Shown: piece by piece, positions 8,824-18,037 of the stretch | Layout: each line of letters opens with the position of its first letter | How positions within the stretch are numbered: position 1 is the stretch's first letter | NCBI RefSeq assembly: GCF_006459125.1 | Contig: NZ_CP041070.1 | Coordinates: 2,728,001-2,792,000, forward strand | DNA length: 64,000 bases | Origin: Halarcobacter anaerophilus | GTDB taxonomy: Bacteria > Campylobacterota > Campylobacteria > Campylobacterales > Arcobacteraceae | Direction: 5' to 3' | Notes under the pieces: generated by a model | Told to the model about the DNA's origin: nothing | The model's input: only the letters and a program-made list of their open reading frames with translations | Database searches by the model: none | Program-made: the position numbers and the translations under genes

Positions 8824-10251
8824 TTATGATTTATATAGATTTAAATACTCTTTTGCAGAGTTTTTCCATGAATTATCAACACCCATATTGTGTTTTGAAA
8901 TTTTTTCAAATTTACTTTTGTTTGAATATAGAGCAAATGCTTTTGCAAGTGCATGGTTAAACCAAAAAACATTATACTCGTCAAAAGTTATTCCAAGTCC
9001 TAAAGAGCACTCTTCTATTTTGTCAATATCAGTAAAATCTATTACGGTATCTTTAAGTCCTCCTGTTTTTGAAACTATTGGAAGGACTCCGTATTTCATA
9101 GATATCATTTGATTTAAACCGCAAGGTTCAAAAATAGAAGGCATTAATAAAAAGTCGGCACTTGCATATAATCTTCTACTAAAAGCTTCATCATAACCTA
9201 TTTTTATATGAATATTTTCATAAGCTCCTATTAATGTTCCAAAAGCGTGATTATATAGATCCTCTCCGCTTCCTAGAATAACAAAATTAGCTTCATAAGT
9301 TTTAAATAAATCAATAGCTTCTAAAAGAATATCTACTCCTTTTTGAGGAGTAAATCTTCCTATAAATATAAATAAAGGTCGTCCTTCCTCTTTGAAATTC
9401 AACTCTTTGCATAAAAGCGATTTATTTTCATTTTTTTTCTTATAAGTTTCCAAAGAGAAGTTTTTTTCAATGTACTTATCTTTTTTAGGATCGAAAATCT
9501 CTGTACTAATACCGTTTACGATACCTTTTAATTTATAACTATTTATTTGTAAAGTATCATCTAAACGTTCTCCGAATTTCGTAGTTTGAATCTCTTGTGC
9601 ATAAGTTTTACTTACAGTTGTTACATGATCACTAAAAAATATTCCCGCTTTTAAAAAATTAACATTATCAAAATATTCCAAACCGTTAAATTTAAAACAT
9701 TTTTCCCAATCTAATTCCAGCTCATTCATAACTTTTTTAGGGAAAATTCCTTGAAAAGCTAAATTATGAATAGTTAAAACGGTTTTTTGAGGCAAACTAT
9801 ATCTAGTTTTCATAAGTAAAGGTATTAATGATGTTTGCCAATCATTTACATGCACAACGTCGATTTTTAGTTTCATTCTTATCATAACTTCTAAAGCAGA
9901 ATAACAAAATAATCCAAATCGTAAAGCATTATCTCCATAATCACCGAACTGATCATGATATAATCCCCATCTGTTACAAAGAATAGGATTAAAAACAAAA
10001 AGTTCATTTTTGTTATTTTCTTTATAAAAAACATCAAATTGATGTCTTACTCCGGCTAGCCAGTATTCAAAAGTCAAACCGCTGTAAATAATCTTGTGTT
10101 CATCTCTATCTACGTCATTGTATAAAGGCATAATCGTATATACCTTTTCACCCTCTTGCCTTAAAGCTTCAGGCAGAGCATATGAGACATCGGCTAAACC
10201 TCCTGTTTTTGCATATGGGAATATTTCACTTGAAACAAACAGTATATTCAT
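8824..10251 (-). CDS. glgA: Glycogen synthase, GT5
   Basis: It elongates alpha-1,4-glucan from a nucleotide-activated glucose, normally ADP-glucose in bacteria. The N-terminal SEIFPYAKTGGLADV carries the KTGGL glucosyl-donor loop at residue 15. The C-terminal Rossmann half shows FIGRFTPQKGVD and PSIFEPCGLNQM with the catalytic glutamate, followed by a second KTGGL. Its 475 aa is the standard length. The start overlaps the stop of the GalT-like gene by 4 bases. No glgC is present in this operon, so the donor source is an open question (see the GalT-like and nucleotidyltransferase entries). Confidence 0.94.
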   Translation of the reverse strand: MNILFVSSEIFPYAKTGGLADVSYALPEALRQEGEKVYTIMPLYNDVDRDEHKIIYSGLTFEYWLAGVRHQFDVFYKENNKNELFVFNPILCNRWGLYHDQFGDYGDNALRFGLFCYSALEVMIRMKLKIDVVHVNDWQTSLIPLLMKTRYSLPQKTVLTIHNLAFQGIFPKKVMNELELDWEKCFKFNGLEYFDNVNFLKAGIFFSDHVTTVSKTYAQEIQTTKFGERLDDTLQINSYKLKGIVNGISTEIFDPKKDKYIEKNFSLETYKKKNENKSLLCKELNFKEEGRPLFIFIGRFTPQKGVDILLEAIDLFKTYEANFVILGSGEDLYNHAFGTLIGAYENIHIKIGYDEAFSRRLYASADFLLMPSIFEPCGLNQMISMKYGVLPIVSKTGGLKDTVIDFTDIDKIEECSLGLGITFDEYNVFWFNHALAKAFALYSNKSKFEKISKHNMGVDNSWKNSAKEYLNLYKS

Positions 10252-11246
10252 CTATCTTCCTTATAAATTTTAGTAGCTGTTTCAGGTAAAATTACATTTA
10301 TATTCATATTACTTCCTTGTTCAAATCCTGCTTGTTTAAATATTCTTGGTTTAATCTCTATATTAAATCTATAATAATCTCTTGTTTTATAATTATACTC
10401 TTTATACGGAGCATTATTTATAATCATATTAAAAGAAACCTCGCCTAAAGTTGTATAAAATTTTGAGAAATACTCTTTGGTTATATCACATAAAGCACTT
10501 AAATCACTTTTGTTAAACTCAATCAAAGAAGAGAGTCTTTTTTTAGAAACAATTTTAGCTTCAAAAGCAAATTGAGAGGCATAAGGACAATATAAAACAA
10601 ACTCACTGTTTTGGGCAATTATATTTTTTTCATGATTTATCTCTTCATATACCAAATCATCTAAAAGGGCTCTTTGATGTTTTTCAAAATAACTCTTTTT
10701 ATACTCTATTTCATCACTTATCTTTTTAGGTAAAAAAGGCAATGCCATTATTTGAGAATGGGAGTGAGACATTGACGCACCTGCTGCTTCTCCTTGATTT
10801 TTAAAAATCGAGAGATATTCAAGTCTATCATCTTTTTTCAAATTTATTGCTCTTTCTTGTAGAATTGTAAAATAGTTTATCAAATCATTATAGTCATATT
10901 CCCAAATCTGTTTATCATGGTTTGGTGTCTCTATTACAACTTCATGAGCTCCGAATCCACTGTGTTTTTCAAAATAACTATCTTTGTTTGAGACAGATGG
11001 AATATCTACGGACAAAGCATTATATAAATTAGGAACTACTCTACATTTCCACTTTCCGTCTTGTGAGACTCTTGTAATCTCATTTGGAGTGAACTCCTCT
11101 TTCCCCATATCAAAAGGACATTTTTCATGGATTATTTCTCCAAGATATTTCTCTCTTTTATTATCCAAATCTTTAGGTCTTTTCAATCGTTCAGGAGCAA
11201 AAAGTGTCCACTCTCTGGTTAACTTACAATATCTAAATTCTGACAC
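10248..11246 (-). CDS. GalT-family nucleotidyltransferase resembling ADP-glucose phosphorylase
   Basis: This HIT-superfamily transferase works through a histidine-NMP intermediate. The active-site sequence is GASMSHSHSQIMALP (catalytic HSH at residues 161-163), closer to plant ADP-glucose phosphorylase (At5g18200 type, as I recall it) than to the HPHGQ of galactose-1-phosphate uridylyltransferase. Zinc ligands would be Cys43, Asp46 in place of a cysteine, His110 and His161. I chose GTG at 11246 because AGGAG lies 5 bases upstream; the longer TTG start at 11270 has no ribosome site. No galactose genes are nearby, so ADP-glucose chemistry is the likelier role. This is inference. Confidence 0.75.
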   Translation of the reverse strand: MSEFRYCKLTREWTLFAPERLKRPKDLDNKREKYLGEIIHEKCPFDMGKEEFTPNEITRVSQDGKWKCRVVPNLYNALSVDIPSVSNKDSYFEKHSGFGAHEVVIETPNHDKQIWEYDYNDLINYFTILQERAINLKKDDRLEYLSIFKNQGEAAGASMSHSHSQIMALPFLPKKISDEIEYKKSYFEKHQRALLDDLVYEEINHEKNIIAQNSEFVLYCPYASQFAFEAKIVSKKRLSSLIEFNKSDLSALCDITKEYFSKFYTTLGEVSFNMIINNAPYKEYNYKTRDYYRFNIEIKPRIFKQAGFEQGSNMNINVILPETATKIYKEDR

Positions 11247-11257
11247 GATAACTCCTG

Positions 11258-13339
11258 TTATATATACCAATTTTTTAAGAAAAGATTTTCAAAATCAAGA
11301 ACTGCATCATCATATAAAGGGTATTTCTGGACTCTTTTATCCCCTTCATAAAGTTCAAACATAAGGTTTATCTTTTTATCTGTGCAATCATAAAGTTTCA
11401 ACTCTATTCCTTTATCAAAAGCTATATCAAAATATACACCATTTTGTTCTATACTCTCTTTAGTTTTTCTTATATCAAATATGAATATTCTATTATTTAA
11501 AGTCAATTTTAATTCCAAAGAGTTTTTCTCTTCCAACTTTTTACCTTTGAAATATAGGAAAAAGTTTGACTTTCTATCAACTCCGTAATAGAGGTATTCC
11601 ACAAGTAAAGAAGAAGAATCCATAGTACTGAACTCTTTTTTTATATCAAATCTTCCGCTGTTTAACCATTCAAAAAAGTTACTCATATTTCCGTCAACCG
11701 TAGGATAAACAAAATCCGTAGGTTTGATATTTATTAACTTACCTTTATCTTTTTGTACAATCGGTGTTCTTAGTTCACTAGGAATATCTTCTTTCATAAG
11801 CCTGTAAATATTCTTCAAATGAGCTCTAAACTGGTCATCAAAATGATGATTCAATTCCGTATAGTGGTCATCACCGTACCACCAAAACCAATCACTTCCT
11901 AAAGCTATTAAAAACTCTTTATCTATTTTTTGCAAAGCATATTCGTCTAAGGTCTCTTTTTTCTTATCAAAATCTGATTTTGTCATATCAAGAAGTTCCC
12001 ATGCTCTGTTTTTTTGAGCACTTCCTATCCAAATATCAAAATTGCCGTTTATCCAACTACCGCTTTGCAATCTGTAAAGAGTGGTATTTTCTAAATCTTC
12101 AATCTTATCAACCTCATCAAAAAGCGTAAGCTGGCACCAAGGTTGTTGGCTTAGAAGAGAATATAACTCTTTGAAAAAATCTTTACCGTTATTTGGGTAA
12201 AATTCCCAAGCATTTTCCCCGTCTAAGATAACAGGTACAATAACCGATTCTTGTGCATTTAAGTAAATATTCTTTAAATGGGAAACAAAATCAGCAGCAG
12301 CCTCTTTTGCACACTTTCTACTATACTCAAAGCCAATTAAATCACTTAAATACTTATCTCTGAAAAAAAGATTTACTTTTCCGTTTTTTGTTGCAAAAGA
12401 GTAAGGTTTATATAAAGACTCTTTGTTACTACTGTGCAGAGTTTTAAAAAGAACTTCTTCATCTGAACAAGCCCATTTTACACCGTTTTGGGCTAAAAGT
12501 TCAATAGTCTTTTCACTAACACTTCCTTCACTTGGCCAAAAACCGTCCGGTCGTTTCCCGAAATGTTTTTCATAATACTCAACGGCACTGCTTACTTGTA
12601 AACTTGCATACTCTTTATAATCAGCACTTTGAGAAGTAGGTAAAACCACATTGGGTTTTGCTTCAATTGCACTGTTTCTATCTAATAATAGAGGCAAAAT
12701 GGGATGATAAAAAGGTGTTGTTGAAATTGAGATCTGCCCTTTTTTCATCAACTTTTTATAATAAGGAATAATCTCTCTTAAAAAACTAAAAAGAGTCTCA
12801 ATTAACTCTATTTTTTGATTTTGAGAATAAGAACTTTGCTGTTTTAATAAATTTTTTACAATAACATTGTTTTCTCTTAAATGGTTCCCGCACCAGCTAA
12901 GCAAAAAGAGAACTTCCGTCTCAATCAACTCTTGATCTGAAAAGTTTGTCAGAGTATTGTTATTTGCCCTAAACTTTAAAAGAAGTTCATAATATCTGTT
13001 TAAAGGTTTTATCATATGGTGTTCATTTGCTAAAAAAAGATACTCTTCTAAAAAAAGTCTCTCTTCGTTATTTAAAGTATAGGGCTCTTTTTTTAATAAC
13101 TCTATAAATTTATCATTTGCTTCCGTGCTTATATACTCTTCTATCTGGGAAATCAAAGAAGGAACTAGATTAAAAGTTGCCTTAATTTCAGGAAACTCTT
13201 CTAAATACCAAGGAATATCATAATAATCTTTGGTTGCATGTAAGAATACCCAAGGCATCAATGTTGATTTTGAGTAATCATCCTTATAATACGGTTGATG
13301 CATATGCCATAAAAATGACAAATATAGTTTTTTATTCAC
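11258..13339 (-). CDS. GH57 glycoside hydrolase, alpha-amylase/amylopullulanase type
   Basis: This is a 693-aa GH57 protein without a signal peptide, so it acts on intracellular glucan. Motifs are WHMHQPYYKD at residue 11, FWPSEGSVSEK with the probable nucleophile Glu, and VILDGENAWEFYPNNG with the acid/base Asp. The C-terminal third (residues about 540-693) is beta-rich, as in amylopullulanases. The start is GTG, overlapping the upstream gene by 8 bases, since the first motif begins only ten residues in. It probably debranches or trims glycogen. Exact specificity cannot be read from sequence. Confidence 0.85.
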   Translation of the reverse strand: MNKKLYLSFLWHMHQPYYKDDYSKSTLMPWVFLHATKDYYDIPWYLEEFPEIKATFNLVPSLISQIEEYISTEANDKFIELLKKEPYTLNNEERLFLEEYLFLANEHHMIKPLNRYYELLLKFRANNNTLTNFSDQELIETEVLFLLSWCGNHLRENNVIVKNLLKQQSSYSQNQKIELIETLFSFLREIIPYYKKLMKKGQISISTTPFYHPILPLLLDRNSAIEAKPNVVLPTSQSADYKEYASLQVSSAVEYYEKHFGKRPDGFWPSEGSVSEKTIELLAQNGVKWACSDEEVLFKTLHSSNKESLYKPYSFATKNGKVNLFFRDKYLSDLIGFEYSRKCAKEAAADFVSHLKNIYLNAQESVIVPVILDGENAWEFYPNNGKDFFKELYSLLSQQPWCQLTLFDEVDKIEDLENTTLYRLQSGSWINGNFDIWIGSAQKNRAWELLDMTKSDFDKKKETLDEYALQKIDKEFLIALGSDWFWWYGDDHYTELNHHFDDQFRAHLKNIYRLMKEDIPSELRTPIVQKDKGKLINIKPTDFVYPTVDGNMSNFFEWLNSGRFDIKKEFSTMDSSSLLVEYLYYGVDRKSNFFLYFKGKKLEEKNSLELKLTLNNRIFIFDIRKTKESIEQNGVYFDIAFDKGIELKLYDCTDKKINLMFELYEGDKRVQKYPLYDDAVLDFENLFLKNWYI

Positions 13340-15815
13340 TGATCCACTTCTCTATTTTATCTTGATATGAGTAAAAAATCTTTCCTGCACTTTTTTCATC
13401 TTCTGCTTGGACATAAAGATTTAAATACTCATTATGTTGGTCCGGAACCATCAAAATCCACTCATCATCGTTCATCCAAATTTTAACCCCGTCAACAGAA
13501 GATGTTTTTTTATCTTTTCCGTCTTCAAGGAATTTTCTCATCATTTTACCCTTTAAAGAGCTAGGACAAGGAATGTTCTCACCTTTATAATAAAATTCCG
13601 GAATACTTTTATGAAGTTTTGAAAGTTTTTTCCCTGATTTTTTCAGTAATTCCAAAATTTTAAAACTCGTAAAAACGGAATCTCTATTTAAACCAAACTC
13701 ATTAAAAGCAAAATGACCGTCGCTGTCTGCAATCAGATCATACTCTTTTAACTGTTCTGCTTTAAAATTCGATAATTTTTCCCTTGAAACCTCTATATTA
13801 TCATAATTTATAAAATCCGGTGCCCATGCAGGCAAAATTACTTTTAATTTTCTTGTCGTTGTAGTGTCTAATAAATCCAAAACTACAAGTAAAAGTTTAT
13901 AATCATAGATAAGTTCACCTTTATCATCAATAACTTGAAGTTTGTGTCCGTTTGGATAAATCATAAAACCGCAGTCTAAATTCATAGCTCTTACGATATT
14001 TTCCATATTTTCTTGACTTTTTACAATATCGTTTGATTTAATCTTTTCACTTCTATAGGCATTTAAGATAATATTATCTATTCCTAATTCATTTGCAATA
14101 ACGGGATATATATCGGAAATAGAGCCGTTCATAACATCTATTGCAACTTTTAGCTCACTATCCTTAAAGATATTATTATCAAATGAATTTTCAATTGTTT
14201 TAATATAAAGATTTCTTAGATTTTTATCTTCACTTATAGAACCTATATCATCATATTTAACTTTTCTGAAATTTTCTCTGAAAAATATTCGTTCAATAGA
14301 TTGGGCTAATTTGTTATCTACAACCAATCCTTCATTTGTAAAAAAGATTATCTCTGTTTGTGCAGGATTAAATACAGATTGCCTTAAGTGTACTCCTGCT
14401 GCTATATCATCTTTTTTACTTAAAGAGTGTCTCATTACGTTTGAAGGAACATTGTTTGGATCGACAATATTTACTCCTGTGGATAAAATACCTGAAACAA
14501 AAGCTCTTTTTAGCATAAATGAAGATTTATGATAATCTCTTGAAACATATAATGAACTTCCCACAGGTAAAATTGAACCAAATGCCGCTGCTAGTTTTGT
14601 AGTCATTTCACAAGATAGTTCTATATTTGTTCTTCCAAGAACCGCTCCGTCTTCAAAAATCGAAGATTTATATTTATTTCCCCAAATTATATTTGAACTT
14701 ACTACAGAAGAGCTTTCTAAAACTTTGTCCGGCCACATAATAATATCTTTTTCAAAAGATACTTTTTTGTTAACCAGACATTTCTCAGCCATAATAACTC
14801 CAAAAGTGGCTTTTGATTCATCTTTTATAATATTATCATTGCAAATTACCGAATTATTTAGTTTTACTTTAACACCTATTTTTACATTATTCCAAAGAAC
14901 ACTGTCTATTATTTCAGAGTGTTTACTAACTCTACAGTTATCTCCTATAACACAATCTTTTAAAGTAACTCCCTCATCTATAGATACATTTTTACCTAAT
15001 ACTACGGTACCCTCTACTCTTATTTTTTTAGAAAGTTTTACCCCTTTTTGAGCATATACCGTACCTTTGTCTATTTTGCTCTCTTCACCCTTATAAGGCA
15101 GTTTTATTTTGCCTGAAAAGATATCTTTATAAACTTCTCTGTAACTTTCAGGATTTCCTACATCTCTCCAATATCCTTTTTGAGAATACCCCCAAAGAGC
15201 AATATCTTGTTTCATCATTTTAGGGAAAAGATCTTTTGCAAAATCAAAATTCTCTTTATAAGGAATCAAATCTAAAACCTCAGGCTCAATCATATAAATA
15301 CCCGTATTTATAGTATCGCTGAAAACTTCTCCCCAACTTGGTTTTTCTAAAAATCTTTCAATCCTGTCCTCTTCATTTGCAATAACAACACCAAACTGTA
15401 AAGGGTTTTCAACAGAAGTCAAGGTTATAGTTAACATTGACTCTTTTTTATTATGAAATCTTTTTATTTTTTTAAAATCAAAATCTGTTACCAAATCCCC
15501 GCTTACGATAATAAAAGTCTCATCTAAAAACTCTTTTGCAAAAGTAACGGCACCTGCTGTTCCATAATCATCATCCGGCAGAAAATATTGAATTTTTACA
15601 CCTAAATCAGAACCGTCCTTGAAATAATCTTTTATAATATCAGGCTTAAAATATAGTAAAACTCCAATCTCCGTAATATCAAGTTCATCTCGAAGTTTTA
15701 TAATAATATGCTCCATCATAGGTCTGTTTAATATTGGAAGCATAGGTTTAGGAACAGAGTTCGTCAAAGGTTGGATTCTTGTCCCGAATCCGCCGGCTAA
15801 TACAATCGCTTTCAT
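13332..15815 (-). CDS. Sugar-phosphate nucleotidyltransferase fused to beta-helix and degenerate phosphohexomutase domain
   Basis: Three parts are visible in 827 aa. Residues 1-235 are a nucleotidyltransferase with GGFGTRIQPLTNSVPKPMLP and the metal Asp in VSGDLVTDFD. Residues about 250-375 form left-handed beta-helix hexapeptide repeats. From about 380 there is a phosphomannomutase-like domain. The mutase lacks the phosphoserine ASHNP loop (it reads GVHLRQSVFNPAQ), the DGDxDR metal loop (DSDGHFAF) and the RPSGTE loop (VPDQHNEY), so it is probably non-catalytic. Such fusions are usually annotated as mannose-1-phosphate guanylyltransferase. Within this operon it is a candidate maker of the glycogen sugar nucleotide. 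Confidence 0.8.
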   Translation of the reverse strand: MKAIVLAGGFGTRIQPLTNSVPKPMLPILNRPMMEHIIIKLRDELDITEIGVLLYFKPDIIKDYFKDGSDLGVKIQYFLPDDDYGTAGAVTFAKEFLDETFIIVSGDLVTDFDFKKIKRFHNKKESMLTITLTSVENPLQFGVVIANEEDRIERFLEKPSWGEVFSDTINTGIYMIEPEVLDLIPYKENFDFAKDLFPKMMKQDIALWGYSQKGYWRDVGNPESYREVYKDIFSGKIKLPYKGEESKIDKGTVYAQKGVKLSKKIRVEGTVVLGKNVSIDEGVTLKDCVIGDNCRVSKHSEIIDSVLWNNVKIGVKVKLNNSVICNDNIIKDESKATFGVIMAEKCLVNKKVSFEKDIIMWPDKVLESSSVVSSNIIWGNKYKSSIFEDGAVLGRTNIELSCEMTTKLAAAFGSILPVGSSLYVSRDYHKSSFMLKRAFVSGILSTGVNIVDPNNVPSNVMRHSLSKKDDIAAGVHLRQSVFNPAQTEIIFFTNEGLVVDNKLAQSIERIFFRENFRKVKYDDIGSISEDKNLRNLYIKTIENSFDNNIFKDSELKVAIDVMNGSISDIYPVIANELGIDNIILNAYRSEKIKSNDIVKSQENMENIVRAMNLDCGFMIYPNGHKLQVIDDKGELIYDYKLLLVVLDLLDTTTTRKLKVILPAWAPDFINYDNIEVSREKLSNFKAEQLKEYDLIADSDGHFAFNEFGLNRDSVFTSFKILELLKKSGKKLSKLHKSIPEFYYKGENIPCPSSLKGKMMRKFLEDGKDKKTSSVDGVKIWMNDDEWILMVPDQHNEYLNLYVQAEDEKSAGKIFYSYQDKIEKWISE

Positions 15816-15853
15816 TTTTTTCCCTTCTGTTTTAGATTCTTTAGATTTTTATA

Positions 15854-16831
15854 TTAATTAACCAATCTTTTGGCCAACTCCAATAAATCTTCTCTAATTT
15901 CATACTTTTGAGAATTTACATAATCTATTGTCACAAATTCAAATTTACTGTCATTATAGACAATAACACTTCCTCCTTCTTGATCGCTTAAAAGCTTATC
16001 TATTGAGTAAGTAACAAACTTTGATGCCATCAATCTATCAAATACGGTTGGATTTCCGCCTCTTTGAACATGTCCTAAAATTGTTGCTCTTGTCTCTATT
16101 TTAATATCATTTTCTAACCATTGGACAAGTTGATTTGTACTAGTGCATTTATCTTTATTACACCCTTCAGCAACAATACAAACAACATATTTTCTACCGT
16201 TTTTAATCTCCTCTTTAAGCCTTTTCCCAATAGATTCTAAATCATATTCAAGCTCGGGAATAATGCAGACTTCAGCTCCGCAAGTAATTGCAGAAACCAA
16301 TGCCAGATATCCGCAATCTCTTCCCATAGTTTCAATTACACAAGCTCTTCTAAAAGAAGAAGAAGTATCCCGTACCGCATCGGTTGCACCTCTTATTATA
16401 TTAAGTGCAGTATCAACACCTAAACAATAACTTGTTCCGAAAATATCATTGTCTATTGTTGCGGGAACTCCTACAAAGTGTACTCCAAAATCTTTGTAAA
16501 ACTGATTTAATGCTCTAAAAGATCCATCTCCTCCTAAAATCAAAATTTTATCGATTTTATGTTTTTTCAAATTTTCAAAAGCCTGTTTTCTATACTCGTA
16601 CTCAAAAAATCTTTTTGATCTTGAAGATCTTATTTTAGTTCCACCTTCATGCATAATACCTGCAACATCTTCATATGTTGCAGCTTTTATATTTCCGTCA
16701 ATAAGCCCTTCTAAACCATCATAAATCAAATACGGCTGAACCTCTTTTGTGTAACAATAATCCACAAAATGTTTAATAGCAGGATTCATTCCTGCACAAT
16801 CTCCTCCTGAAGTCATTATCGCTATTGCCAT
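15854..16831 (-). CDS. pfkA: ATP-dependent 6-phosphofructokinase
   Basis: It phosphorylates fructose-6-phosphate in glycolysis. Motifs are TSGGDCAGMN at the N-terminus, LGGDGSFRAL, where Gly rather than Asp after GGD points to ATP and not pyrophosphate, catalytic PATIDNDI, and the substrate loop ETMGRDCGY. At 325 aa it has normal bacterial PfkA length. I start it at ATG 16831; the TTG two codons earlier is less likely. Pfk is missing from many Campylobacterota such as C. jejuni, so its place in a glycogen operon suggests a complete Embden-Meyerhof route here. It lies 15-21 bases after gap. Confidence 0.93.
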   Translation of the reverse strand: MAIAIMTSGGDCAGMNPAIKHFVDYCYTKEVQPYLIYDGLEGLIDGNIKAATYEDVAGIMHEGGTKIRSSRSKRFFEYEYRKQAFENLKKHKIDKILILGGDGSFRALNQFYKDFGVHFVGVPATIDNDIFGTSYCLGVDTALNIIRGATDAVRDTSSSFRRACVIETMGRDCGYLALVSAITCGAEVCIIPELEYDLESIGKRLKEEIKNGRKYVVCIVAEGCNKDKCTSTNQLVQWLENDIKIETRATILGHVQRGGNPTVFDRLMASKFVTYSIDKLLSDQEGGSVIVYNDSKFEFVTIDYVNSQKYEIREDLLELAKRLVN

Positions 16832-16852
16832 AAACAAACACCCTTTTTTTTA

Positions 16853-17848
16853 TTAATATTGACCGACAAACAGCGTCATATCAACCAATCTGCTCGTATA
16901 TCCCCATTCATTGTCATACCAAGCTAAAACTTTCACCGTTTTATCATCAACAACAGATGTCATATCAGGAACAAATGATGAAGAGTAAGAGCTTCCTATA
17001 AAATCACTAGATACTCTTTTATCATTGTCTATTTCAATTAATCCCTCAAAATTTGATTGACTTGCAAGAAGCATTGCTTTGTTTACATCCTCTTTAGTTA
17101 CTGCTTTTTTTAAATTTACGGTTAAATCCACGATAGATACGTCAGCAGTCGGAACTCTCATTGCATATCCGTTTAATTTTCCTAAAAGATGAGGCATAAC
17201 TTTACCTATAGCTTTAGCTGCTCCCGTTGTTGTAGGAATCATATTAAGAGCTGCGGCTCTTGCTCTTCTCATATCTTTTTTATGTTTTACGTCTAAAATA
17301 TTTTGGTCATTTGTATATGAGTGAATTGTCGTCATTAAACCGTTTTCAATACCGAAATTATCATCTAAAACTTTACAAATAGGAGCCAAACAATTTGTTG
17401 TACAAGAAGCATTTGAAATAATTTGTTCACCTTTATAATCATCAGTATTTATATTTAAAACAAAAGTCGGCGTATCGTCTTTTGCAGGTGCACTCATTAC
17501 TACTTTTTCTACACCGCCTTTTAAATATGCCTGACACTTTTCAGTTGTCAAAAATGCTCCCGTGCACTCAATCACAACCTTAGCACCGCAACCTCCGAAA
17601 TCAATATTATTTGGATCTCTGTCGGAAAAAACTCTAATTTCACAACCGTTAACACTAATATGTTTTTCATCGATAATATGAGCTTCTATACCTAAATGAA
17701 CGCTGTCATATTTAAGCAGATAAATTAACATTTCTAAATCAGTTGTAGTATTTATTGCAACTAATTCCATATCACTTCTTTGTGCAATAATTTTTGTTGC
17801 TATAAGACCAATTCTTCCGGTTCCGTTGATTGCTACTTTTAATGCCAT
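16853..17848 (-). CDS. gap: Glyceraldehyde-3-phosphate dehydrogenase
   Basis: First gene of the glycogen/glycolysis operon. INGTGRIGLIATK is the dinucleotide fold, NASCTTNCLAP carries the catalytic Cys (about residue 153), and AWYDNEWGY is the C-terminal signature. Its 331 aa is the standard length. At the end of the second beta strand, where NAD-specific enzymes have Asp (AIND), this one reads AINTTTD, as I recall for Campylobacter, so NADP use or dual specificity is possible. The ATG follows AAGGA. Clustering with pfkA supports a glycolytic role. Confidence 0.95.
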   Translation of the reverse strand: MALKVAINGTGRIGLIATKIIAQRSDMELVAINTTTDLEMLIYLLKYDSVHLGIEAHIIDEKHISVNGCEIRVFSDRDPNNIDFGGCGAKVVIECTGAFLTTEKCQAYLKGGVEKVVMSAPAKDDTPTFVLNINTDDYKGEQIISNASCTTNCLAPICKVLDDNFGIENGLMTTIHSYTNDQNILDVKHKKDMRRARAAALNMIPTTTGAAKAIGKVMPHLLGKLNGYAMRVPTADVSIVDLTVNLKKAVTKEDVNKAMLLASQSNFEGLIEIDNDKRVSSDFIGSSYSSSFVPDMTSVVDDKTVKVLAWYDNEWGYTSRLVDMTLFVGQY

Positions 17849-18037
17849 AATTTTTCCTTTTATATTTTTTATATTATAATAGCAGATAAATACATTATAA
17901 TATATGAAACGAATTACAATATAATTGCAAAAGTATATAATGTAATCAATTTGTAAATGATTGTTACTATTATATTTAAGTAAAATAAAATATTGCTATA
18001 AATTATTTGTAAATTATCTTAATTTATAAGGAAATTG
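17849..18037. promoter_or_regulatory. Divergent promoter region of the glycogen operon and the GH57 glucanotransferase
   Basis: This 189-bp, extremely AT-rich spacer must hold the promoters for both the leftward 11-gene operon and the rightward glucanotransferase. TATAAT-like boxes occur on both strands, for example around 17874-17880 and 17991-18003, and TACATTATA/TATAATGTA elements near 17912 and 17936 form a loose inverted repeat. I recognise no specific operator. Confidence 0.5.

Noticed and set aside
10248-11246. Canonical galactose-1-phosphate uridylyltransferase of a Leloir pathway
   Set aside because: No galK, galE or galM is present and the HSHSQ motif differs from the HPHGQ of standard GalT.
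10984-11364. 126-codon plus-strand ORF opposite the GalT-like gene
   Set aside because: It is antisense to a well-supported operon, has no ribosome site, and its translation shows no recognisable motif.
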